Shown here: positions 36,001-48,000 of the stretch, one piece after another
Numbering within the stretch: the stretch's first letter is position 1
Layout of the letters: each line of letters opens with the position of its first letter
NCBI GenBank assembly: GCA_038373865.1
Contig: JAXGGA010005554.1
Location: forward strand, 1-64,000
Direction: 5' to 3'
DNA length: 64,000 nt
DNA from: Uloborus plumipes
Taxonomy: Eukaryota; Arthropoda; Arachnida; Araneae; Uloboridae
Translations under genes and position numbers: made by a program
The notes under the pieces: generated by a model
What the model was told of the DNA's origin: nothing
Seen by the model: the letters and a program-made list of their open reading frames with translations, nothing else
Database searches by the model: none

Positions 36001-39000
36001 AGTTTTTCGATATGATTTACGTTAGAAAACTACAAATTTGTAGAAATTATACAAAAAGGGAAAGGCAGTGGCACCCCCTGGAAGGCAATGTTGCTATAAA
36101 ATGTCAGCCTGTGGATAAGTAACGTAATGAATGAATGAATGATCTCCTTACTCTGCAGTGATACTGGAATTTCTCTTTTTATGGGAAGATTCATTGCTTA
36201 TTGCTGCAGCAGATGTTTTGATTGGCTCCCGTGTAAACATTTTCTGATAGTCTGCATATGTTTTGACAGAATACACTTTGCTGGTCTTCTTAAGTAAGCA
36301 TGTCTTCGCTGGAAAGGAAAAAGAAATCTGCACAAATAGAGTATTGAAAAAATACATCATAAATTAGAGATGAGAGCACCCAAAGACAGAACAATAATTT
36401 CATCTTGATGCTTGTCTTTTTTTTTTAATATTTAGTCTTTTTTATCATTTTTTAATTGCACTAAAATGATCAATTTGGTTTTTGAAGTTTTGGTTCTTCA
36501 ATATTGCTGTAAAAGATTAATGAAAATATAGTCACTTAAGTGCAGTACTTTCAGAAGAACTGTCTTATTCAATTCCAACAATTATGTAGAAATGATTAAC
36601 ATCTTATCTTCTTTAAATGTAATTAATATTCACGAACAAAAATCTATCTGTTAATCAAAGAACTAGTTATGCAATGCAAAAAAAAAAAAATCCTTTTAGT
36701 TGTAATGAAGTCCTTCTAGCCTTCTTATTTCAGTGTTATTAAAGAATCAATTTTCGTGATACCTTAAATGACTTAAACAAAGAAGAGAAAATTCAGTTTA
36801 ACAAAAAGATGCAAAAGAATGTATTTTCACAATGAAAGTTGCAGTAACATTTCAAAAAATAAAATGTGGACTATTACATTTTAACAAAACATATTGTTAA
36901 GTAACATAAAGAAATCATTACAATTAATCATTGATGGTACAATTAGGTTCTTTGTTTTTGATTGATTGATGTTGTTTGCATTACAGAGAAATGGGCCATT
37001 GACAGCAATTTTGGAGGAAAAAAAATACTTCTCAATGTGATGCTAGATTCAATAGTAAAAGACCACACATTCTCATTCACTCATTGTTTGAAGCTTTATG
37101 ATACATCAGTTTAGCATATGAGCAGCGAGCAACCGTTTTTGGGACAGCTTCAGAGAACCCAACTTTTACAGAAATCGATGAAGGATATTTTTTGGATCTT
37201 CTTTTATTCAGGAAAGTTGTAATACCTTTCAAGTCAGAATTTTGTTCTCAGAATGTGGTTTTATTTTATTTTCCCCTAATGAGATTTTTTCTTTTCCGAC
37301 TAAAAAGCATTATCCAGAGCTTCCTTTTGGTGAAATTAATTTAGTTTCAAGGTTACTCCCCACCAAAATATATAGCAATTATTTTTCTAAAAGCAACAAG
37401 ACTACAACTAAATCCAAACAATAACACCTTTCCCAAATCACTAAAACATGCCATTGAGGCACACAGGCATTGGAAACTGTCAAGTACATAGAACAAACTA
37501 ACGTTAACATGGGTAGGGTTAAATTATTTTGGGTTTTTGCATACCATAAAGAGGAATACACACTTTATTGAAAAACAGGAAAGAAAGAGAAAAAAAGAAA
37601 AAGTGTTCGGTTACTTTATACAAAGAGGGAAGGCAGTGCAAGCACATGAAAAATTTCATTTCTGATTTCAAAAATTCAGTGTCTTCCATCTATTTAGTCA
37701 ATAAAATTGGTTCAATCATTCAGTTGTTGTTTACATTGGACTGTGTAGTAGTTTTCCCAACCTAAAAAATTCTGTTTTGAATGATTTACATGCATTAAGA
37801 GCAAGAATCTGAGAAGAGTGTCACGCCTGTGATTCATGACCTCTCAGATTTTTTCCAAAAAATTACCAAATGTTTATTATCTTATTGAAAGACCAAATCC
37901 AGAATGTTTTGCTCTAAATTTGAGTTGTTTAGTTTTTATGGACCCCTAAAGGTGAAGGTGCGGCATCAAAAATTAAGCGGATTTTCAAGACATGGAAGTT
38001 GCTGTGAGCCAAAATTCTTACCAGGAACTGTTTAATTCTTATTGTATATGGAATATAGAAGGTTGAAACTTTACAAAATGAATGTTAAATTTGTGGTAAG
38101 TTGCTGCCGTAAGGTCAGTGAAGGCCCTCAAAACAAGGCAGTTTTGATGTTTTTTAGCGTTTTTGAGGTCCAAAAACAGTTTGTACATTTCAGTTGGCAT
38201 GGCAAAAGTAGTGTCGTTTGAAAGACCAGTGTAAGCACTTTTAAACAGGGTTGTCATTTCGTTCACTTTTTTGTAAAATGTCCGGGACGCCGGAAGAAAT
38301 GGACGAAATGGACAAAATTGGACGAAATGGACAAAATGGAAGAAATGAAAGAAAAAACACATTTTTTTCATATGTTTGATGTATAAAAATGTTATGATAT
38401 ACAATTAGTATCTCTCTTGCATTACCCATTTTTCAAAATAGAATGATGGTATCATACAAAAAAAAAAAAAAAAAATGGCAATTAACCCATTGATTTTCAA
38501 CTAATTTTATTTGAAAGAAATAAAATTTAACATAGTGAAAAAATCATTGAGTGTAATTACATTATTGTAGAGTAGACAAATAGAAAAAAAAAGTTTTTCT
38601 TTAATATATATTTTTAAAAAGAAATTAAAGAGTATTCTATTACCTTAGATATTTATTAACACAATACAATCCCTTAAAAAGTAAACTTTATATGATATTT
38701 TCTCATAAATTCCATATTTAAATTTTGTTTGAATTAAATACACATATAAATGTATATCATTTGTATTTGAAAATACATTAGATGCTACAAGAAATATTGG
38801 TTTAATTTTGATTCATTTGGTCATTTTACGTTATATTTTTTGAGGATTTAATGAATGTTGACCCATTATAAAATATTTATGTACACAGCATTGTTTTATG
38901 GATATATTAATGTTTTTATAGGAACATATTTCATTTCATGGCAAAATTTTCTTTCTCAAATCTTTTAAAATTTTTATTTCTACTTTTATATTTTATATAC

Positions 39001-42000
39001 ACTTTTATTTTGGCAATGAAACTCTTACACAACAAATAAACATCTTAAACTTATTTACTACTAATGTGTGCTTTCATAAGCATTAAATCTTATCGTTAAC
39101 ATTAATTTATTTTATACAGATACTTTTTTTTATAATATCTGTTTATTAAATATTTGTTTGTATGCATAATTATATGTGCTAATTTTGACAATAAAACTAT
39201 TACCTCATTGAAAAAAATTAATATTTTAAAACTCTACTTTTAAACTTTGGATTTCTTAATCAAGAACTGTCATTTTCTTTAAAGTGGACAAAATGGACGA
39301 AATGGACAAAATGCTATTTTGTCCGGGGCGGTTTTTTCCAGGTTTTTTCCAGCGGTTTTTTCCACCCCGGACAAAATCAAACAACCCTGCTTTTAAATAA
39401 TGTATAAATAACCGAGGAAAGTTGAACGTTCTTTTAGTTACTTAAGGCCGAAATATGAAAAATGTCTCATTTTACCGATATTCAAACTGTCATAACTTCT
39501 TCTGCCAACAACATATTGAAATATTTTTTTTGTCAATGTCATTCTCTATTCTTTATCTTAATTTATTTGAGAACAATTTATTGTTCAAAGGGCATGATCA
39601 ATGGCTTTCGGGCCAAGGGTGAAAGCATTTCTGAAATGGTTGAGTTTTTGAGCTATTTGCTTGCTGTCGTGGTAAAAGTGTACCGTGTATGGCAAAACGG
39701 CACTGTTCAAAATCAGCGACGTGGCAAATGTGGTGCACCAAGAGCCAGAGATGACAGATGCAAATGAAGGCTGCGGAGATGCTTTCGGGTATATAGACAG
39801 GCTACTGCTGAGCAACTGACCCCCCACATGAACCGAGAGGTTACCAACATCGTCAACCACAATATTGTTTAGTGGACATTGCTGCGTCCAAAATCAAAAA
39901 CCATGCAACTGTTTAGAGCAGTGGTTCCCAATCTGGAGCAATCGCCTCCAAAGGGGCGATTTGATTCCTCAAAGGGGTGGTAGGGGGGCAATGGGTATTT
40001 AGAAGAGAAAACAGTAGTAATAAAAGGATAGCGAAAACCGAAGTTGGTTTATTTGAGAACAGTTGAGTCCTTTGAGGCGAAATGTGAAATTTTTTTTTAC
40101 AAAAAATGTATTTTTTTCTGTGCATTTTTTGTAAAAAAATTTTTCACATTTCGCCTCTAAGGACTCAACTGTTCTGTTAAGATAAAGAATAGAGAATGAC
40201 ATTGGCAAAAAAAATATTTCAATATGTTGTTGGCAGAGGAAGTTATGACAGTTTGAATATCAGTAAAATATGACACTTTTCATATTTCGGCCTTACGCAA
40301 CTAAAAGCACGTTGAACTTTCCTCGTTTGTTTATACATTATTTTAAAGTATTTACACTGGTCTTTCAAACGACACTACTTTTGCCATGCCAACTGAAATG
40401 TACAAGCCGTTTTTGGACCTCAAAAACGCTAAATAACGTCAAAAATGCCTTGTTTTGAGGGCCTTCACTGACCTTACGGCAACAACTTACCACTTATTTA
40501 ACATTCATTTTGTAAAGTTTCAACCTTCTATATTCCATATACAAAAAGAAAATTGGAATTAAACAGTTCCTGGTAAGAGTTTTGGCTCATAGCAACTTCT
40601 TGAAAATCCACTTAATTTTTGATGCCGCACCTTCACCTTTAGGGATCAATAAAAACTAAACAACTCAACTTTAGAGCAAAACATTCTGGATTTGGTCTTT
40701 CAATAAGATAATACACATTTGGTAATTTTTGGGAGAAAATCTGAGAGGTCATGAATCACCTCATAATGCTAGGCGTGACAGTTTCTCAGATTTTTGCTCT
40801 TAATAAATAAGCACCTAGAAGTTAAATCCAGCACTTGTAAAGACTTCAAAAAAAAAAAAAAACATGAACCAAAATTTAATACATTTTAAGCACATGAACC
40901 CTTTGTTAAACTGAGGGTAAAGAACTAAAAAAAAAAAAAAGTTTTATTGCATTTTTTGTAAGCAACAATGTTTAAATACTTATGCAGCTTAAATGACAAC
41001 TAATAAGTTTCTTTCTTTTCAAATATGTGTACATCAATTAATTTTAAATTAAGGAACAGCAATACATTGATAAGGAATATCAAATCAGAGAAAACATTTA
41101 TACAATAAATAAAATCAAATTTAATGAATGTATGCTTTAAAAGAATATTTACCATTGATTATGTGATCTCTGTTCTTTAAAGCCACTAATGCAGAAACAT
41201 TGTTTAACCAGTTAACGTATATATTACCTGAAAAATATTTAAAACACAATCAAATGGCACTTTTTTCAATAAATATCACTAAATATTTTGTAATTATATG
41301 CATTCATATTTTTACTGAAATAAATATATTTAAATATTTGTCTTTTTCAGTTAAAAAAAAAAATAGTGTTATCTCCATCGAAAAACTTAAGGCTTTTTTT
41401 TTTCTTTATTTTAAAACTTGGTGCTTGACTGGCTTTTGAAGTCAATGACTCAATTAAAAAAATTTGGAAAATAAAGGATGCACCAATTAAAGAAAATTCG
41501 GCATTCTATGTTACCAAACATTCACCCCTGATAAATGAAAGGTAAATAACTGATTCAGGGTCAGAAATACGAATTAGAATCCAAACATCATGACATTGCC
41601 TGAAATAAGTTCTCCAGGTGGCAAAATGAAAAATATAGGTGCCATTTTTGATAAATATGGATAAGCTAACAAAAATATAAAAATATATATAACGCAATAA
41701 TGTACTTAAACAGGGTTCCCACCCTCTCAGCAGATTAAAAAATAGGGCTTTTATATGGCCTTTTTCAGGCCCATTTCCCAGAATATATAGGGCCACTTGA
41801 CGTTATCTAGTCGTACTTCTGCTGATTAACTAACTTTTAAAGGAAAAGCTTATCTGTTAGTCGAAAAACATAACTATTATGTTCTTGCACAATATATTTA
41901 TTTCTATAAACAGCAAAGCTTCAACTCCCATATACATTTTATTACCAGTTATGTATCATTTTACATTTTTAACACAGCTTAAGAAACGAGCAACGGGTAC

Positions 42001-45000
42001 TATACAGCTACTACACTCACGCCAAAAATTTTATAAACAAATTTTAAATAAAATTGTAGCAGTTCCTTTTAAACCATTTAAATGTAGTACAATATGACAC
42101 ACACTTCAATTTATAAAATTGAAGGATTAACAAGCAGACTCTAGGCCTAGATAAAAGAAAAAATCCTATCCACCTAGGAGCGCATTCGTGGTGGTCAAAT
42201 ATGAAATGCAAACGTTTGGTTTAAAACTTCCACGACAATATGAAAAATTTAGACATCTTTTGGTTTTTTAGTTGAATAATTATCAATAACATTTGGATAT
42301 TCTTTTGTTAACAATGCGCTTTAACTTAAAATTGAGGAACTAACTACCTTTGTGCTTGAAAAGTAAACTAAAGTTTTTTTATGTTTTATCGCGCAAAATT
42401 AGATTTTGTGAGCTAAAAATTGAAAAACCTTAATTTAAAAGTTTAACTTCGCTTCTTTTTGTTCTACTGTTCTTTCTCTTTCTCATTCATAACTTCTCTG
42501 CATCTTCTAAAATCCATTTTGCAACTCGATTTCAGACAAGACATTGTTCTTAACAGCTGACTTAAGTCGTTGGTTTGCTAAATTTAATAAAAAATCTGAT
42601 GACTCTTGATTGGATTAAGCTTCTTGTGTAACTATCGTATACTGCTTCACATTTAATTTGTTTGTCTCTCTGCTTTTAATGCCTTAAATATGTGCTGGTT
42701 ACAAAACTTTAGGACTTCTAAACAGTAGAATGAGATAATTATGTGCTGCCATAAAGTATCTCTGAATTTTGTACAACACATCAATATTTTATCTTTCCTT
42801 TGATGACCTAATGGGAGCACTGCTGCTAGTAGCATGGAAAATTCTATTTTAAGCTATTAAAATTATAATTTTACAAATTCAACTTTTCAAAATACTGCCT
42901 TTCAGTACAAAATCATAATTAAACATTATGTGCTTGATTGTTTTAATTGCTTTCCAAAAAATGAAGCAATGGAGAACCTAAAGCTTATTAAAATCAAGCT
43001 TGGAAAAATTAATAGAAAAAATAAATTGTTTGTTATCAAAATATAAGCTAAAATTAGCTAATGGAAGGTATCTATTCTCAAAATAACGGTTAATTGTCAA
43101 AAATATTAAAATGTTTGCAAGATGCATTTGGATTGAAATCTTCAACAGAGGAAGCTTCGTCCCCGACGTAAATGCTAGATGTTGACAAGCTTTTAAAAAC
43201 AAATTACTTTTTTCTCAAAATAAAACATAAAATAAGTTAAGCTGAGGTAGCATGTGTCAAAATAATTTTGGATTGTGAAAAATATCAAAATTTTTGCAAG
43301 ATGAAAAAGGATTGAAATTTCAGATAAGGAGAATATTTTTCGCGACGCACATGTTCAGAATATCGCCATAGCAACCGTCATAACGTACGGTTAACAAAAG
43401 CAGAAGTTATCCCCTTTTTAGCGATATTCGCTAAAAAAACGGCCGTTTTGGCGCAGTCAGGCGCAATTTCGATCTAAAAGTGCATTTGGGAGCAGGATGG
43501 CGCAAGATTCTTTATGAAGAACGTCCATAAAATAACAAGTTCAGCTGTTCAGCAGATTTATAATCTTTAATTTTTTGTCTTTTTTCTTTGCAACCAGGAG
43601 CACAGCCTTCTAAATACTTGTGTTAAGATGGCTGTGCCAGGAGTCACGTATACGTCACGGAAAACGATACCCAATAAAAGCTCACCCTCACACCACAGGC
43701 GTGGCTAAAGCCCGATAAGTCTCACCTTGATCTGCGACCTTGAATCTCCACGCTGTGTTACGACGATCGAGAAAAAATGGAAGGGAGCGAGATGCGTACT
43801 TAGAATTCTTACAAATTCTTTTTTAAAAAAATAGGGCTTTGAATCATTTTTAGGGCTTTTGATAAAATATATGGCCTTTTTAGGGGCCCCTAAAAATCAA
43901 ACTCAAAAATCAGGCCTTTATAGGGCCTTTTTCAGGCCCGTGGGAACCCTGTTAAAAGTCAAAATAGAAAAATGTTTCCCTTTTTTCTTCTCACCAATTG
44001 CGGTTTGTCTTTATGAGGAGTTGCAGTAAGAAAAAGTTCTATTTAAGCTAAAGCTTAACAACTCCTTAAATGTGCAATAAAGAACGTTGATCATAAAATA
44101 CAAATAACAACAGCTTATTTCTGACGCATCTTTGACAAAAATCTAATACATCCTCATAATTACTAAAGACATAGAGAAAAATTAATAATAATAATAAAGA
44201 AAGAACTTAAGGAAGGAGAAGTTAATATTTAGTTTTGAAACTTCTATTATTAAGATTGCAACTATGAACTAATGTTATTTGTTAAAAATCTGAATACAAC
44301 TCAAACTGATCACACTAAAAATTCAGCTTTTTGTTACTAAGTATTATCGTTCACTAAAACTGGCTTCCCTAATTTTTTATTTAGTTTTTGTTTAACTAAT
44401 TTAATGTTACTTTGAAATAGAATAACTCCAAGTTTTTAAGGTTATTGTCGACAAAAGCCATTTTCGAATAATAAACTGTTCAGAAAAAAATAACAAAAAA
44501 ATATTATAATTTGCTGAGTTTCACAAATAATTAGTAAATAAATACTTTTTGAGGATTACGGCCGGCGTCAATATGAAGAGGTATTTCCGGGCTTATAGGC
44601 CGTGGCCGATGAGTAACATAAATTTCAAACGTTTTGTCGGACAAAGAGCAACATCTCAGCAAAAGAAAGACGTGCTTTGATGCAGCTGAAGTCCAATCGG
44701 GATATTGTTATCCTAGCCGCTGACAAAGGAAATGCCACAGTCGTCCTGAAAACCGAGGACTACGAGAACAAGATCAAAGAACTGTTAGACCCCGATATCT
44801 ACAGGATCCTACCATAAGATCCAACAGCCAAAATTCTTCGTGAAACAAACAGACTCATCAAGGACTCGTCAATCCCCCTTGAGATACAGCGCAACCTAAA
44901 GAAATCAGATGCTCTCCCTCCTAGACTCTATGGATTACCAAAGATCCACAAATCTGGAGTTCCCCTCCGACCCATAGTCAGCGCCATTGGTTCACCTACG

Positions 45001-48000
45001 TATGAAGTTTCTAAATACATCACAGGCCTTCTGAAACCGTATATTGGATCTGTATCCTCTTTCATCAAAGACTCCAGTGACTTTGTTCAAAGAATCAAGT
45101 CAATCTCTCGCCAGCCTTCCGATTTGCTCGTAAGTTTTGACGTCCTCTCACTCCTCACAAAAGTCCCAGTTGAAGACTCCCTAGACCTGATTACTCCACT
45201 TTTTCCTCCTGACATCGGAAACCTATTCACGTCCTGACGACCACCTAGTTCCAGTGGAATGCAAAATTTTATGAGCAATGGGATGGAGTTGCCATGGTTA
45301 ACACCTTGAGTACAGTCATTGCCAACTTCTACATGGAGTTTTTCGAACAGAAGGCCCTTGCATCCGCCAAAAAGAAGCCTGAGGTTTGGTTCCGTTACGT
45401 TGATGACACTTCCACAGTGTGGCGCCATGGTGAAGAAGACCTGCAATTGTTTCTTTAACACTTGAACAACATTTATCCCAACATACAGTTTACCATGGAA
45501 AAAGAGAATAACAGTCAGCTTCCTTTCCTTGACGTGCTCGTGACGAAAAAGGAAGACGGGACACTTGGTCACCAGGTGTATTGAAAGCCCACTCACACGG
45601 GCCGACATCTTCAAAAAGACTCCAACTACCACCCGAGACAAAAAATGGCGAGCATCAAAATTCTTGCTCACCGAGCAGAAAGAATCTGCGAGACAACGAA
45701 ATTGAAGGAGGAACATAAACATCTGGAACAAGCTTTTCAAGCGAACGGGTTTACAGCACAAGAAATTAGAAGAGCCCTTCGCCCCAGGAAGTCTCAAAAT
45801 AATGTACAGGATACCACACCAGTTGAGTCATTCGGAAAAGTTTTCCTGCCGTACCTGCACAGAATTACAGACCGGTTCGGGAAACTCCCGGAGAAACACA
45901 ACGTTAAGACTGTTTTCACACCCACTATCCAACTAAGAAACTGCTGTCGCCTGGTGAAAGACCCCCGTCACCCCTTCTCTGCGTCAGGAGAAATACAAAA
46001 TTCCGTGCTCGTGTGGATCAATTTATTTTGGATCCACGAAACGTAGCATCAAGACATGCCTTTCCGAGCATGCACGTCATTGCCGGTTAGGACACTATGA
46101 GAAGTCGGCAGTAGCTGAACACAGCCAACAAGAAGGAGTCCACAACATCAAATTTAAAGGCACAGAAATCCTGGCCACAACATCCCATTATTATGCCCGT
46201 CTTCATCGCGAAGCTATCGAAATTTTTAAGCATCCGCGTAACTTCAATAGAAAAGAAGAGAACTTAAACTTATCGAAAACATGGCATTCCGCCTGTTGCC
46301 GCCATGGCATTCCGCCTGTTGATTCCTTAGATCTGCTCGCCATAACGGTCCAGACATAGACGGAGGCTCACCCATACCAGAAAATCCATCCAATCAGAAT
46401 CCAGACCACTCCAGAGACCAAAGAAGCAACAATCAATCAGGAACCAGCACCCATCAGCAGTTTACTTAAATAGGAGAGCGGCCGAAGCAAGCGCATCCGT
46501 CTCACCAAAACTATTCACTGATGATGTCGACCGCAGTGTCAGGCGAAACGTTTGAAATTTATATTTCTCATCGACCACGGCCTATAAGCCCGGAAATACC
46601 TCTTCCAATTAGAAAATAGTTTGTTACTTACCAAATGGCAGGAAAAGTTCTACAAGATCTACTGTTCTCCATTGTTGCGGGAAACTGACATAAAAAACAT
46701 TCGCTCGATCAGGTTCAGCTGTTGAGTAATACAGTTATTTTTAATTATATATTCAAAAAAATGTCTTTCTTTATACATAGCAAGTTACACAAATAAATAG
46801 CATTTCAAGAACTGTCAGCATTATTTAAAATAACTTCTATTTTATCGTAAATTGAAAACTTAATATGAAAATGAAACATATGTACAATGAACACAATCTT
46901 CTCTATTTTTTAAATTAACTAATCAAACTTTTACTTTATACATTCAAAGCCAACTTGTTTGCCCAACACCACATATCTCTCTTAAACCAAAAACATTTCC
47001 TTTTCCCAAAATAATTTTCTTTTTCTCAGTTTGAATTACAAAACTCTTAATCTTAAAACTTTTTCCTCCAAACAAAAAAGGAAAAAAGAGGTAGAAATTT
47101 AGCTTAAAAAAGTTTTCTGAAAAAATGAAAGGGTAACTGACTGTAGCTATTCACACCTTAACTAAACATTGCTATATCAATAAAAATAAGGGACAAGTAG
47201 TTAATCGCCAAAACTTTAAGTTTTTGTTTATTTATTCACTTTTTTTTTGTCATCAGTTTCAATGTTGCATTAAAAATTTATTATGCTAATGATTCCTTAG
47301 AGTACAATGAGATTACTAACATGGGTTTCACACATTTAATAAATTTGATATCCTCCCCCCCCCCCTTTCACTAAAAATTATTTACTTTTGCCTCTATTTT
47401 TAATAATGTGGCATGGCATCAAGTTTTTTCTTTTTCAGTTCATTAAAAGTTCACTTCAGTGTCCCTAAAAAGGTACTTTTTTCAATTAAAAATTTAATTT
47501 AAAAATTTAAGGGAATACAAATTAAATAGTAGTAACAAAAAACATGTTGTGAATTACCATGTTAAACTGTTCATAAAATATTGCGGGAGGAAGAATGTAT
47601 CACAAACAGTTTCTTATAAATTTTTCATTTACCAACACAGAAACTAATCTTGAGAAGGATTGTATAAACCGTATCATTTTAATCTAAAATTTTAAGTACA
47701 GTCAGCTGTTTAAACTAAGTTATGACTCCTTCTTCCTTCTTTTGGGGATTAAAATATTATTGTTAAACCAATGTACCAAATCTATTAAGGCTCGACCGAT
47801 GGCATTTTTTGGCCGATGGGCCGATGCCGATTGTTGGCCGATTGTTCAAAGTCGGCCGATGGCCGATGGCCGATTTTTTCCCTCTTCCATCGGCCGATGG
47901 CCGATGCCGATGGCCGATGGAAAAAAATCAAACAATTGAAAAAAAAATGCTTTTTATAAGAGATTTGATGGGTCATATATTCATTTCATTCTACTTCTTT

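Larger units (their letters stand above)
37798..40800. mobile_element. Tc1-like element with ~615-bp inverted ends, TSD TA
   Basis: AGAGCAAGAATCTGAGAA at the left is matched by its complement at the right, with TA at 37796-37797 and 40801-40802. The two arms stay complementary for about 600 bp: 37798-38245 plus 39398-39557 against about 40180-40800 (blocks include AGGTCATGAATC, CTTTCAATAAGATAAT, GACCTTACGGCA and TTGCCATGCCAACTGAAATG). The left arm is split by a hAT element. The unique centre holds a transposase fragment. Confidence 0.8.
44575..46605 (+). mobile_element. Penelope-like retroelement (PLE), degenerate, with 60-bp inverted ends
   Basis: A 60-nt sequence starting GAAGAGGTATTTCCGGGCTT (44575-44634) is repeated as its complement at 46546-46605 with few changes. 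Between them are a reverse transcriptase and a GIY-YIG endonuclease region, the domain order of Penelope-like elements. About 2.0 kb is shorter than typical full-length PLEs; the N-terminal coding part is missing. The element is antisense to PARN and ends 24 nt past an exon donor. Confidence 0.88.

Noticed and set aside
36131..36142. GAAT microsatellite near a PARN donor
   Set aside because: Only three short repeats; no effect on the GTAAGG donor.
38039..38429. Two minus-strand frames of 62-121 codons
   Set aside because: They cross the hAT boundary at 38246 and read through TIR and GGACAAAATGG repeats.
45087..45797. 236-codon minus-strand open frame, the longest in the window
   Set aside because: It is antisense to the Penelope-like reverse transcriptase; the plus strand carries the recognisable RT motifs, and the minus translation matches no family I know.
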